NCBI RefSeq assembly: GCF_013911085.1
Contig: NZ_JACERN010000003.1
Coordinates: 1-64,000, forward strand
From: Aquitalea aquatica
GTDB lineage: Bacteria; Pseudomonadota; Gammaproteobacteria; Burkholderiales; Chromobacteriaceae
DNA: 64,000 nt
Direction of reading: 5' to 3'
Every line of letters begins with the position of its first letter. Positions within the stretch are counted from its first letter, which is position 1. A program made the translations under genes and the position numbers. The notes beneath the pieces are model-generated. The model did not search any database. It worked only from the letters and a program-made list of their open reading frames with translations, and was not told the DNA's origin. Positions 46,108 through 55,295 of this stretch are shown here, piece after piece.

Positions 46108-46758
46108 GTGCAGTCTGTGCTGGTAGCGAATCCGAAGGGTGGTAGTGGCAAATCAACTTTAGCCACCAATCTGGCAGGTTACTTTGCCTGTTCCGGCCGA
46201 AATGTCATGCTGGGCGACGTGGATCGGCAGCAATCTTCTTTGCGCTGGTTGCAGGAACGGGCTCCGGCATTGCCGGCCATTCAGGGCTGGGAAGTGTCTG
46301 CCGGTACACCGGCCAAACCCCCCAAGGGCACGGAAGTGATTGTGCTGGATAGTGGTGCCGGCTTGCATGGCAAAAAAATGGCCTCCCTGATTGCCCGGGT
46401 CGAGCGCATCATCATTCCGATTCAGCCTTCTCCCTTCGATATGTGGGCCAGTGGTGAGTTTTTTGAACAGCTGCTGGCAGAGAAAGCGGTACGCAAAAAC
46501 AAGGTATTCATGGCGGTGGTCGGCATGCGGGTTGATCCGCGCACTCGCTCGGCCAAAGAGCTGGAGCGTTTCCTGGCCGAGCACGATGTGCCGGTGCTCA
46601 GCTGGTTGCGTGATACCCAGTTGTACGTGCAGGCGGCTGCTTCAGGGATGACCTTGTTTGACTTGCCTGCCTCGCGCACCCAGAAAGACCGTGATGCCTG
46701 GAAGCCTATTCTGCAGTGGTTGGGTGAGCCACAGGATGGCTGCTGGTTCGATAAATAA
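46108..46758 (+). CDS. ParA family ATPase
   Basis: A 216-residue MinD/ParA-type P-loop ATPase. The deviant Walker A KGGSGKST is close to the N-terminus (residues 10-17), Walker A' is GDVDRQQSSLRWL, and Walker B is EVIVLDSGAGLHG. The end of the protein (TLFDLPASRTQKDRDAWKPIL) resembles short chromosomal ParA paralogues used to position other cargo rather than the origin. The start is a GTG at 46108 with GCGAGG upstream. There is no parB next to it, so its cargo is unknown. Confidence 0.88.
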   Translation: MQSVLVANPKGGSGKSTLATNLAGYFACSGRNVMLGDVDRQQSSLRWLQERAPALPAIQGWEVSAGTPAKPPKGTEVIVLDSGAGLHGKKMASLIARVERIIIPIQPSPFDMWASGEFFEQLLAEKAVRKNKVFMAVVGMRVDPRTRSAKELERFLAEHDVPVLSWLRDTQLYVQAAASGMTLFDLPASRTQKDRDAWKPILQWLGEPQDGCWFDK

Positions 46759-46782
46759 ATCTCCATATGAAGAAATTATTGC

Positions 46783-46811
46783 TTGACGTGAAGATAGTGC
46801 AGGCGTAGATT
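46783..46811 (+). promoter_or_regulatory. Predicted sigma-70 promoter in front of guaC
   Basis: -35 TTGACG and -10 TAGATT with a 17-nt spacer, 130 nt before the guaC start. The predicted transcription start is near 46818. Confidence 0.6.
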
Positions 46812-46816
46812 CGACC

Positions 46817-46862
46817 GGTAATTACGTGCGAGCCCATCGATGGCGACGCAGGAGAATCCGTA
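46817..46862 (+). ncRNA. Candidate structured leader or small RNA before guaC
   Basis: Between the predicted start and the terminator hairpin, the RNA can fold TGCG-A-GCC...GGC-GA-CGCA (about 46827-46850). With the following terminator it would give a transcript of about 75 nt, or an attenuator for guaC. Confidence 0.35.
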
Positions 46863-46892
46863 AGCGGGAGCCCATGTGGCTCCCGCTTTTTA
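46863..46892 (+). terminator. Intrinsic terminator ahead of guaC
   Basis: AGCGGGAGCC/GGCTCCCGCT with a 5-nt loop and TTTTATT. It lies after the predicted promoter and 49 nt before the guaC start, so it may attenuate guaC. Confidence 0.75.
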
Positions 46893-46940
46893 TTGGGGCC
46901 CCTGCATTTTTATCGACTACAGCCTGAAGGGAATACTTGC

Positions 46941-47891
46941 ATGATTACTACCGAACTGAACTATGGCGACGTCTACCTCGTCCCCAAGAAAACCGTTGTG
47001 GACAGCCGCAAGGAGTGCGATACCTCGGTGCAATTCGGGCCGCGCCGTTTTGACATGCCGATCTACCCTTCCAATATGAAATCGGTGGTCGATGAGGAAA
47101 CCTGCGAAGCGTTTGCCCGCCTGGGCTGGTTCTACACCATGCACCGCTTCAATGTGGACGCCTGCCGCTTTACCGCGGCCATGCAGGAAAAAGGGCTGTT
47201 TGCCTCCATCAGTGTCGGTGTCAACGACGACACCTTGCAGCAGTTGGCTGAACTGAAAGCCGCCGGCCTGACGCCGGAGTACATTACCCTGGATGTGGCC
47301 AATGCCTGGTGCGTCAAGGCCGAGCGCATGATCAAACATATCAAGCAGCAATTTCCCGGCAGCTTTCTGATCGGCGGCAATATCGCCACGGCCGAAGCCG
47401 CGCGTGATCTGGAGAGCTGGGGCTGCGATGCCATCAAGGCCGGGATTGCCGGTGGTCGTGTTTGCATTACCAAGAACAAAACCGGCTTTCACCGCCCCAT
47501 GGTGAGTACAGTCAAGGATTGTGCCGCTGCAGTACAGGTGCCGGTGATTGCCGATGGCGGCATCGTCGAACACGGTGATATGGCCAAGGCGCTGGCCTGC
47601 GGTGCCAGCATGATCATGGCGGGCTCGCTGTTTGCCGGTTATGACGAGTCGGCCGGTGAAATCGTCGAAATCAACGGCAAGCATTACAAGGAATACTTTG
47701 GCAGTGCCTCGCAGTTCAACAAGGGGGCTTATGTGAATGTCGAGGGCAAGAAGATACTGGTGGAATACAAGGGCAGCATCGGTAAGTTGCTGCGTGAGCT
47801 GAAGGAAGACCTGCAGTCATCGGTCAGCTATGCCGGTGGTCGTGATCTGGCTGCCTTGAAAAGCGCAGCCATGATCCAGGTTTATCGCTGA
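46941..47891 (+). CDS. guaC: GMP reductase
   Basis: GuaC converts GMP to IMP with NADPH, feeding purine salvage. 316 residues with a TIM-barrel IMPDH/GMPR domain: NYGDVYLVPKKTVV at the start, DIPIYPSNMKSVVDEETCEAF-like opening, GGNIATAEAARDLESWGCDAIKAGIAGGRVCITKNKTGFHRP with the catalytic cysteine, VIADGGIVEHGDMAKAL and the GASMIMAGSLFAGYDES flap. No CBS pair is present, separating it from GuaB. The ATG at 46941 follows AAGGGA. Transcribed from a promoter with an intervening terminator. Confidence 0.9.
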   Translation: MITTELNYGDVYLVPKKTVVDSRKECDTSVQFGPRRFDMPIYPSNMKSVVDEETCEAFARLGWFYTMHRFNVDACRFTAAMQEKGLFASISVGVNDDTLQQLAELKAAGLTPEYITLDVANAWCVKAERMIKHIKQQFPGSFLIGGNIATAEAARDLESWGCDAIKAGIAGGRVCITKNKTGFHRPMVSTVKDCAAAVQVPVIADGGIVEHGDMAKALACGASMIMAGSLFAGYDESAGEIVEINGKHYKEYFGSASQFNKGAYVNVEGKKILVEYKGSIGKLLRELKEDLQSSVSYAGGRDLAALKSAAMIQVYR

Positions 47892-47953
47892 CACGAGTGT
47901 TTGGTTAAGGTCGCCAGTACTGTTGCTGGCGCTCAATGCATGCTGTAAATCCT

Positions 47954-47978
47954 ACCCGCCATGTGCGGGTTTTTATTT
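47954..47978 (+). terminator. Intrinsic terminator after guaC
   Basis: ACCCGC/GCGGGT with a 5-nt loop followed by TTTTATTT. The remaining gap to the chemoreceptor gene shows only an AT-rich promoter-like stretch. Confidence 0.8.
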
Positions 47979-48099
47979 GCGCACGCGGCTGGTAATCGGT
48001 GTCAGGTTTCATATGCTAAGGCTAGTGCTTTGTTGTTAGAATGGTGAGATTAAATCATTTGTTTTAAATAATTAAAATCAGAGTAAGAAAACACATCAA

Positions 48100-49707
48100 A
48101 TGAAGATCAATCTGCCGGTCACCACCACCGAGTTGAGCGTCGATCCTGTCAACCCCATCGTCACCAAGACCGATGTGAAGGGCAGTATCACTTACGCCAA
48201 CCGTGCCTTCATTGAAATCAGCGGCTTTAGCGAAGCCGAGTTGCTGGGCAAGAACCACAATATGGTGCGGCATCCGGACATGCCGCCCGCTGCCTTCGCT
48301 GATCTGTGGGATACGGTAAAGACAGGCAAACCCTGGCGCGGCATTGTGAAAAACCGCGCCAAAAACGGTGATTTCTACTGGGTGGAAGCCTATGTGACAC
48401 CGATTACCGAGCATGGCCGTATCGTCGGCTATATGTCTGTGCGCTCCAGGCCGTCACGACAGGATGTGGATGCGGTCGCCGCGTTGTACCGGCAGGTCAT
48501 GGACAAACAGGCCGCCCTGCCTTCCACCTTGCAGCGTTATGCCAAGCAGCGCGATGTGCTGAAGATCGCTCCGGTGCTGGCCCTGTTTGGGTCGGTAGTA
48601 GCCGTGGTTTCATTCTTTCTGCCTGACTCCATGCAACTGGTGCGTGAAGCAGTTGGCGTGAGCGGCAGCCTGCTGGCCCTGGCGGGCGGGGCCTGGGGCT
48701 GGTTGCGCATGCGTTCTGCGCTGGCGGTGCTGGATGGCCGTTTTCAGGACTTGCAGGAAGGTCGCCTGGATCATGCGATCCAGGCGCAGGAGGGCGGCTT
48801 GTTGGGCAAAGTATTGGCTTCGCTGGAAGCGTTGCGCATTCATTACCGCGCCACTATTGCCGATGTGATGCGTGCCAGCCATTACACCAAGCAGCAGGCA
48901 CATGGGCTGCTGGATGACATGCATGCGCTGCAGGCGCGCTCGGTCGAGCAGCGCCAGGGCTTGAATCAGATCAGCCACAATATGGAATCACTCAGCCTGG
49001 CGGTGCAGGATGTGGTGCGCCTGGCCGAGCACAATCAGCAAGACTCGCAACACACCCAGCAGGTGGCGCGCGAAGGGCGGCAGACCATGGATGCGGCCAC
49101 TACGGCGGCGCAACGGGCAGTGAGTGTGGTGTCGCAGTCACGTGGTGCCATGGTTGAGCTGGACGAAGCCATGGTCCGTATCCGCAGCATGACCAGCCTG
49201 ATTCGTGAGATTGCCGATCAAACCAATCTGCTGGCGCTGAACGCTGCGATTGAGGCCGCCCGAGCCGGAGAGATGGGGCGCGGCTTTGCCGTGGTGGCTG
49301 ATGAAGTCAGAAAGCTGGCCGAGCGTACCACCAAGACCACGGACTCGATTGGCGACATTGTCGAAGAAATTGGCAAGATTACCCATTCTGCCGTCAGCAG
49401 CATGGATGCCACGGTGGAGGAGGTGGACGAGGTCAATGGCCAGATCCGTCTGTCATCCGGCAATCTGCAGGGTCTGATCGAGGCGGCGGAACAATCCAGT
49501 CAGCAAGCGCAGCAACTGGCGCAGGAGATGGGTAGCAAGTCTGATTCCATCAATGTGATGGCGGCGGCGCTGGAGCAACTGAATGCGCTGTCCGAGCAGG
49601 ACCTGCAAACCACGCAGTCGATTGGTGACAGTGCCAGTCACCTGGCTGAAACCTCGGTCGATTTGGCGCAGCTCACCGATACCTTTAGTAAATGGCAGCA
49701 GCGCTGA
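48100..49707 (+). CDS. Aer-like PAS-domain methyl-accepting chemotaxis protein
   Basis: A 535-residue chemoreceptor without a periplasmic sensor domain. Residues about 20-125 form a PAS domain of the Aer type ([44 protein letters not shown]), usually binding FAD to sense redox or energy state. Two membrane-spanning stretches near residues 150-195 are followed by a HAMP-like linker and a signalling domain with the hairpin tip [42 protein letters not shown]. It would drive energy taxis, fitting a facultative denitrifier. Monocistronic with its own terminator. Confidence 0.92.
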   Translation: MKINLPVTTTELSVDPVNPIVTKTDVKGSITYANRAFIEISGFSEAELLGKNHNMVRHPDMPPAAFADLWDTVKTGKPWRGIVKNRAKNGDFYWVEAYVTPITEHGRIVGYMSVRSRPSRQDVDAVAALYRQVMDKQAALPSTLQRYAKQRDVLKIAPVLALFGSVVAVVSFFLPDSMQLVREAVGVSGSLLALAGGAWGWLRMRSALAVLDGRFQDLQEGRLDHAIQAQEGGLLGKVLASLEALRIHYRATIADVMRASHYTKQQAHGLLDDMHALQARSVEQRQGLNQISHNMESLSLAVQDVVRLAEHNQQDSQHTQQVAREGRQTMDAATTAAQRAVSVVSQSRGAMVELDEAMVRIRSMTSLIREIADQTNLLALNAAIEAARAGEMGRGFAVVADEVRKLAERTTKTTDSIGDIVEEIGKITHSAVSSMDATVEEVDEVNGQIRLSSGNLQGLIEAAEQSSQQAQQLAQEMGSKSDSINVMAAALEQLNALSEQDLQTTQSIGDSASHLAETSVDLAQLTDTFSKWQQR

Positions 49708-49732
49708 GCGGCCGCTGACGCTGGCCGAGTAT

Positions 49733-49771
49733 GAAAAAACCTGCCCTCCCTTGCGGACGGCAGGTTTTTTC
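49733..49771. terminator. Bidirectional terminator
   Basis: GAAAAAACCTGCC / GGCAGGTTTTTTC around a 13-nt loop, between the chemoreceptor and the convergent MaoC gene. Confidence 0.88.
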
Positions 49772-49791
49772 ATGTGCAGGCCGGGTGGTGA

Positions 49792-50241
49792 TCAGGAGGT
49801 GGGGCGGCAGGCAACCCAGATTGAGGTTTCCAGCTGCATGGCGATTTCGTCGCGCTGGTTGAGGGTGGTCCAGCGCAGTTGCACCACGCCAAAGCCAGGC
49901 TGGCTGCTTGAGCGTTTGCCTGTCAGCACTTCGATTTCCGCACGCAGGGTATCGCCTGGACGGGTGGGCCGCGGCCAGCGCATGTCCTTGATACCCATGC
50001 CGATCAGACCGTTAGCCACGTTTCTCAGTTCGCTGGCGGTGATCAGGCTCATGGTTAGGCTGCTGGTATGCCAGCCGGAGGCGGCCAGTCCATCGAATAC
50101 GCTGGCCTTGGCTGCTTCCGGATCGGTATGGAAGGGTTGTGGGTCGAACTGGCGGGCAAAACTGATGATTTCGTCCTGGGTAATGGTATGGCTGGCGCTG
50201 TGAAACAAGCGGCCGGGTGTCAGGTCTTCGAAGTAGAGCAT
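49792..50241 (-). CDS. MaoC-like dehydratase domain protein
   Basis: A 149-residue hot-dog-fold protein. The hydratase 2 motif is seen in DEIISFARQFDPQPFHTDPEAAKASVFDGLAASGWHTSS with the catalytic Asp and His; the rest (NGLIGMGIKDMRWPRPTRPGDTLRAEIEVL) is standard for MaoC proteins that hydrate (R)-specific enoyl-CoA or a related thioester. The substrate is not inferable. Downstream of glnD in the same direction with 96 nt between, so probably separately transcribed or a distal gene. Confidence 0.87.
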   Translation of the reverse strand: MLYFEDLTPGRLFHSASHTITQDEIISFARQFDPQPFHTDPEAAKASVFDGLAASGWHTSSLTMSLITASELRNVANGLIGMGIKDMRWPRPTRPGDTLRAEIEVLTGKRSSSQPGFGVVQLRWTTLNQRDEIAMQLETSIWVACRPTS

Positions 50242-50337
50242 GGCATTACGTTTGCGTAAGTTGACGCTGCAGCATACGGTGGCGCAAGCGCCCAGTCAAA
50301 GCCTGTGCCGGGCTGCCGTTGGCAACCCGGCGATGTT

Positions 50338-52908
50338 TCAGATGCGTAAGGCGGCGATCAATGCACTTTCCAGTGCCAGTACGGTCTTGTCGTCCTTGAG
50401 GCCGGGGCCACTGATCAGGAAGGAGTCTTCCGCACGGCTGCCCAAGGTCATGATCTTGGCTGACTGCACGCTCAGGCGGTAGTCGGCCAGCACCTTGGCA
50501 ATGCGCGCCAGCAGGCCGGGGCGGTCGCCAGCCACGATGGACAGTACATAGTAATTGTCCTTGTCATCCGGTCGGATCAGCACTTGCGGCGCAATCGGGA
50601 AGTGCTTCAGGTGGCGGCTGATGCGGCCATTGGCTGGTGGTGGCGGCGGTGTTTCCAGTCGCAGGCATTCGGCCAGCTCGAATTCGATGAAGTTGATCAT
50701 GTCGCGGTAATCCCCATCGTGATGCTCGGGGATGAAGACATGAAAGGTGTCCAGTGCATAGCCGTGGCGGGTGGTGTAGACCTTGGCATCGGCAATGCTG
50801 TAGTTGGTGCGGCCGAAAAAGGCACAGGTACGGGCGAATAGCTCTGGCTTGTCCGGGGTGTAGACCAGTACCTGGATGCCTTCGTGGTCGTCCGACAGCC
50901 GGGCGCGCACCATGGGTGTTTCGATGTTGACGAAACGGTTGAGAATGCGTGCGTGCCAGGCGATTTCGCGCGCTTCGTGGCGCAGGAAGTACACCATGTC
51001 CAGCTGCGACCACAGCTTTTGCTCCACGCCGGCAGGCACGGCATACAGCCGCAGTAGGCTGAGCGCCTGGGTCTTGCGTTCTTCCAGTTCCGAATTCAGA
51101 TCGACTTCGCCGCCGCGCAGCAGTACGCGCAGAGTGGCGTTGTACAGATCTTCCAGTAGCTTGGCTTTCCAGGCGTTCCATACCTTGGGGCTGGTGCCGC
51201 GGATATCGGCCACCGACAGCAAATACAGCGCTGCCAGCCGGCGCGGAGTCTGGGTCAGTTCGGCAAAGCGCTGGATGATGTCGGGGTCGTAGATGTCCTG
51301 CTTCTGCGCGATGCTGGACATGGTCAGGTGCTGCCCCACCAGCCATACCACCAGCTCGGTATCTTCGGCCGACAGTTCGTGCTGTTCGCAGAATTCGCGC
51401 GCGTCGACCATGCCCAAGGTGGAGTGGTCGCCGCCACGACCCTTGGCGATGTCATGAAACAGCCCGGCTACATACAGCACTTCCGGCCGTTCGAAGTCGT
51501 TGATCAGCCGCGACAGGAAAGGGTACTCGTGGTTGAAGGCGCTGATGGCGAAGCGGCGCAGGTTGCGCACTACCATCAGGATGTGTTCGTCCACGGTGTA
51601 GACATGGAACAGGTCATGCTGCATCTGGCCCACAATGCGGCCAAAGCCCGGCAGATAACGCCCTAACACACCATACAGATTCATGCGGCGCAGGCAGCGG
51701 GTGAGTCCGGGTTCGCGCAGCATCTGCATGAACAGGCGACGGTTTTCCGGGTTCTTACGGAAACGGTCGTTGATGTGGCTGCGGCCATGCCACAGCGCGC
51801 GCAGCATGCGCGGGGCAAAGCCGGTGAGCTCCGGATTGCGCTGCAACATCAGGAAGGCTTCCAGGATCGCCGATGGTTCTTTTTCGAATACATCGGGGCG
51901 GCGAATGCCCAGCATGCCGTTGACCGAGTAAAAGCGTTCGTTCAGGTTCTGGGTGATGCGTGGTACTTGCGAATACAGCCGGGCGCGCAGATTGGGCAGC
52001 AGAATGCCATTGAGCTGGCTTACCGTCTTGGCTGCGCGGAAGTAGAGCTGCATCACCTGTTCGCTGGCGCGCTTGGCTGGTGTGTCCTGCAAGCCCCAGG
52101 CCAAGCCCATACTTTGCTGCAGATCGAAAATCAGCCGGTCTTCGCGCCGGCGCGCCAGAATGTGCAGGTCGATGCGCAGCCGCTGCAGCTGGCGGTCGCT
52201 GTGATGGATCAGCCGCGCTTCGGCCTGGGTCAGGATGCCGCGCTGGACCAGATCGCTCCAGTTTTCGCCCAGCCCGATGGCCTTGCTGATCCACAAAATG
52301 GTGTGCAGATCACGCAGCCCGCCCGGGCTTTCCTTGATATTGGGTTCCAGATTATTGGTGACGCCAAAGTGGCGGTTGTGGCGCTGCTGCTGCTCCAGGG
52401 TCTTGCCCTCGAAGAAGGCGAGCGGGTCGCGCTGGCAGTCCAGTCGGGAAATCAGCTGGCGGTAGGGCGCTGCTGCACCGGCAATCAGGCGGTTTTCCAG
52501 CAGGTTGGTTTCGATGGTGATGTCTGCGGCAGCTTCCTGCAGGCATTCTTCAATGGTGCGTACGCTGTGGCCGACTTCCAGCCCGATATCCCACATACGG
52601 CTGATCAGTGCTGCCACGCGTTCTGGCAGTGCCGCCGGAGTGGGGGTGGGCAGCAAGACCAGCACGTCGATATCCGAGCAGGGAAATAGCTGACCACGGC
52701 CATAACCGCCAACGGCAATCAGGGTGGCATCGCTCCCCAGCCCTGCCTGTTGCCATAGCTGCTGCAGGATATGGTCCACCGCCAGACTATGCTGAGCCAG
52801 GTAATGCTGCGGATCGCGCTCACCCAGATAGTGTTCAACCAGCTGCTGGCGCTGGGTGGCCAGCTGTTTGCGCAGGTCCTGGGTCAGGTCGGAGGTGGAT
52901 TCTTGCAT
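50338..52908 (-). CDS. glnD: [Protein-PII] uridylyltransferase/uridylyl-removing enzyme
   Basis: GlnD senses glutamine and (de)uridylylates PII proteins, setting nitrogen assimilation. 856 residues. Domains in order: a nucleotidyltransferase with GGYGRGQLFPCSDIDVLVLL (residues 67-86), a helical region, an HD hydrolase domain with AGLFHDIAKGRGGDHS, and two C-terminal ACT domains (VLVYTPDKPELFARTCAFF; SIVAGDRPGLLARIAKVLADY) for glutamine binding. The length is within the family norm. The start is 1 nt from the lptG stop, so it is probably read together with lptFG. Confidence 0.96.
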   Translation of the reverse strand: MQESTSDLTQDLRKQLATQRQQLVEHYLGERDPQHYLAQHSLAVDHILQQLWQQAGLGSDATLIAVGGYGRGQLFPCSDIDVLVLLPTPTPAALPERVAALISRMWDIGLEVGHSVRTIEECLQEAAADITIETNLLENRLIAGAAAPYRQLISRLDCQRDPLAFFEGKTLEQQQRHNRHFGVTNNLEPNIKESPGGLRDLHTILWISKAIGLGENWSDLVQRGILTQAEARLIHHSDRQLQRLRIDLHILARRREDRLIFDLQQSMGLAWGLQDTPAKRASEQVMQLYFRAAKTVSQLNGILLPNLRARLYSQVPRITQNLNERFYSVNGMLGIRRPDVFEKEPSAILEAFLMLQRNPELTGFAPRMLRALWHGRSHINDRFRKNPENRRLFMQMLREPGLTRCLRRMNLYGVLGRYLPGFGRIVGQMQHDLFHVYTVDEHILMVVRNLRRFAISAFNHEYPFLSRLINDFERPEVLYVAGLFHDIAKGRGGDHSTLGMVDAREFCEQHELSAEDTELVVWLVGQHLTMSSIAQKQDIYDPDIIQRFAELTQTPRRLAALYLLSVADIRGTSPKVWNAWKAKLLEDLYNATLRVLLRGGEVDLNSELEERKTQALSLLRLYAVPAGVEQKLWSQLDMVYFLRHEAREIAWHARILNRFVNIETPMVRARLSDDHEGIQVLVYTPDKPELFARTCAFFGRTNYSIADAKVYTTRHGYALDTFHVFIPEHHDGDYRDMINFIEFELAECLRLETPPPPPANGRISRHLKHFPIAPQVLIRPDDKDNYYVLSIVAGDRPGLLARIAKVLADYRLSVQSAKIMTLGSRAEDSFLISGPGLKDDKTVLALESALIAALRI

Positions 52909-52909
52909 G

Positions 52910-53986
52910 TCAGCGTCTTTCCTGTTTCAGGATGAGGGCGATGCCGGCGAACAGAAACAGCAAGGTGGGCACCGTGGCCGAAATCACCGGGTTCCAGCTG
53001 TATAGCAAACCCAGGTGACCGAACAGGCGGTTGATGAAGTGGAAGCCCACCCCCAGACAGATGCCGGCAAACAGCTTGAGGCCGAGCTGGCCGTGGCGAC
53101 GCTGCTGCGGCGTGAACGCCAGGGCCACCAGTGCCATCGATACACAGGCCAGTGGGTAGAACAGCTTACCCCACAGGGCGATGTCGTAGCGCTGGGTTTG
53201 CTGCTTGTTGGCACTCAGGTGTTCGATGTATTTGACCAAGCTCATGGCCGACATCTGTTCCGGCACCACCAGCAGCACATTCAGGATGTCGGGTTCGATG
53301 ATGGAGGTCCATTGCGCCAGCGGCACCGACTTGCTTTCGGTGTGGTCGGCATACAGATGGGTTTCCACCACATTGCTCAGCTGCCAGATATGGGTGCCGC
53401 GCAAGAAACTGCCGCGCTCGGCATAGCGGGTGGTCACCAGCTGGTAGTTGTCATCATAGGTGTAGATGCGCACGCCCAGCAGGGTGGTGTCTGGCAGCAT
53501 CTCATGCACATTGATGAAATTATTGTTGTCCTTGACCCAGATGCCGGAACGGAACTCCTGTGCCACCATTGAGCGCATGGCCGACAGTTTCATGCGTTCG
53601 GCCTGTTGCAGCGAGTAGGGGCTGATGAATTCGCCCAGTGCGGTGGTCAGAATGGCGAAGCCCAGCCCAAACAGCAGCAGGGTGCGGGCAATCTGGCCCA
53701 GGGTGATGCCGCAGGTGCGGATGACCGTGTATTCGCTGGAGCTGGCTAGCTGGGTCATCGCCACCATACCGCCAATCAACACCGCCAGCGGCATTAGCTC
53801 GTAGGCATGGCCGGGGGCCTGCAGGGCGATATAGGCCAGCATCTTGCCGATGTGGTAGCCACCCTGGTTCAGGTCTGGCACTTCATGGATGATGTCGAAA
53901 AAACCATAAAGGCCCAGCAGGGCTGCCAGGGTAAACAGCGTGGACTGGGTTAGCGCGCTGATGATGTAGCGATAAATCAGTTTCAT
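52910..53986 (-). CDS. lptG: LPS export ABC transporter permease LptG
   Basis: LptG with LptF forms the membrane part of LptB2FG, which extracts lipopolysaccharide from the inner membrane. 358 residues: helices 1-3 (YIISALTQSTLFTLAALLGLYGFFDI, HAYELMPLAVLIGGMVAMTQLASSSEYTVIRTCG), a periplasmic beta-jellyroll domain (YTYDDNYQLVTTRYAERGSFL), and three further helices with the conserved HFINRLFGHLGLLYSWNPVISA. It overlaps the upstream lptF by 4 nt. Confidence 0.94.
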   Translation of the reverse strand: MKLIYRYIISALTQSTLFTLAALLGLYGFFDIIHEVPDLNQGGYHIGKMLAYIALQAPGHAYELMPLAVLIGGMVAMTQLASSSEYTVIRTCGITLGQIARTLLLFGLGFAILTTALGEFISPYSLQQAERMKLSAMRSMVAQEFRSGIWVKDNNNFINVHEMLPDTTLLGVRIYTYDDNYQLVTTRYAERGSFLRGTHIWQLSNVVETHLYADHTESKSVPLAQWTSIIEPDILNVLLVVPEQMSAMSLVKYIEHLSANKQQTQRYDIALWGKLFYPLACVSMALVALAFTPQQRRHGQLGLKLFAGICLGVGFHFINRLFGHLGLLYSWNPVISATVPTLLFLFAGIALILKQERR

Positions 53987-55092
53987 CGGGCTCTGTGCTT
54001 GTGCAGGAAGTATTTCAGGGTCTGGCGCACGGTATTGGCCGGGCGGTCGCGGTATTTCAGCAGTAAAACGGCAATGATCAGCACAATGACATGCACCACC
54101 AGAATGCTGGCCATGCCCACCTTGCCCTGAGTAATCCAGTTGCGTACCAGGGTCAGGCTGTTCTGGTACAGGAAGAAGCCGAGTAGGGCGACGACCAGAT
54201 TATGGGCATGGCCGCTGCGTGGATTGTAGTAGGACAAGGGAATGGCCAGGAAAGCGAGGACCAGGCAGCTCAGCGGCATGGACAAGCGCCATACCAGCTC
54301 CGAGCGATAGGCTGGGTCACTGCTGCCAATCAGCGTGCTTGTGCTTTGTGCCTGACGGTTGTTCGGGCGTGATGCCAGCTTCTGGTTATTGCCCACAACC
54401 ACGCTATAGCGTTTGAAACTGCCAACTTCGTAGTTGGACTGGCCTGGCTCGCCCACGTAACGCCGGCCATCTTCCAGCACCAGTACCCGTTCGTTGTCGT
54501 CATTAACGGTAATGTAACCACGCTTGGCAAAGATGCTGGAAACCTTGCCCTCACTCATGTCCTGCATGAAGATATTGGTGGCAGAGCCATGCTCGCCGCC
54601 ATAGCTTTCAATGAAATACACCTTGCTGCCCGAGCCGCTTTCCTTGAATACGCCCGGCGCAATGGCGCTGATCTCTTCGCGCCGTTTGAGAATTTCGGCA
54701 TAGACCTGGCTGCGTTCTTCAGCCCAGGGCGCGATATACAGCGATACGATACCCACCAGCAGGGCCAGCGGAATGGTGAAGCGCATCACCGGCCATACCC
54801 AGTCGCGTAGCGACAGGCCAGAAGACAACCAGACCGCCATTTCGTGATCGCGCCAGATACGGGTCAGCACCACCAGAACGGTGACGAAAACGGTAAGGAT
54901 CATCAGCAGCGGAAACAGACCAAGCGCCCAGAAACCGATCAGGGCAGTCACCGCTTCATTGGCGATTTGCCCTTCGGCGGCGCGGCCCAGCAAATTGATC
55001 GCCTGGGTGGAGAGAATGATGGCCAGCAGGACGACAAATACGCCCAAGGCGGTAAAAGTCAATTCTCGGGTCAGGCTTTTACGAAAAACCAT
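53983..55092 (-). CDS. lptF: LPS export ABC transporter permease LptF
   Basis: The partner permease of the LptB2FG lipopolysaccharide extractor. 369 residues with the same plan as LptG: VFRKSLTRELTFTALGVFVVLLAIILSTQ, the coupling-helix region DHEMAVWLSSGLSLRDWVWPVMRF, a periplasmic domain (GSGSKVYFIESYGGEHGSATNIFM), and C-terminal helices VLAFLAIPLSYYNPRSGHAHNLV. It is divergent from pepA, an arrangement common to gammaproteobacteria and betaproteobacteria. The ATG at 55092 starts the conserved MVFRKSL. Confidence 0.94.
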   Translation of the reverse strand: MVFRKSLTRELTFTALGVFVVLLAIILSTQAINLLGRAAEGQIANEAVTALIGFWALGLFPLLMILTVFVTVLVVLTRIWRDHEMAVWLSSGLSLRDWVWPVMRFTIPLALLVGIVSLYIAPWAEERSQVYAEILKRREEISAIAPGVFKESGSGSKVYFIESYGGEHGSATNIFMQDMSEGKVSSIFAKRGYITVNDDNERVLVLEDGRRYVGEPGQSNYEVGSFKRYSVVVGNNQKLASRPNNRQAQSTSTLIGSSDPAYRSELVWRLSMPLSCLVLAFLAIPLSYYNPRSGHAHNLVVALLGFFLYQNSLTLVRNWITQGKVGMASILVVHVIVLIIAVLLLKYRDRPANTVRQTLKYFLHKHRAR

Positions 55093-55295
55093 TTATCAGT
55101 GCCTTTTTGACTTTTTGTGACTAGCGTAGTGATAATTTGATTTGATAACTCTGAAACGCCGTTTTCGGCAAATTTCGGGATGGACGCAGCTTCTGTCTTC
55201 GCCTGCTACAGGCAGGGCTTTCCGGCACAAAAAACGGTGCAGACAGCCTGTCAAGAAGTGGAACAACTGACACTCGCATTACACGGGAGTACAAG

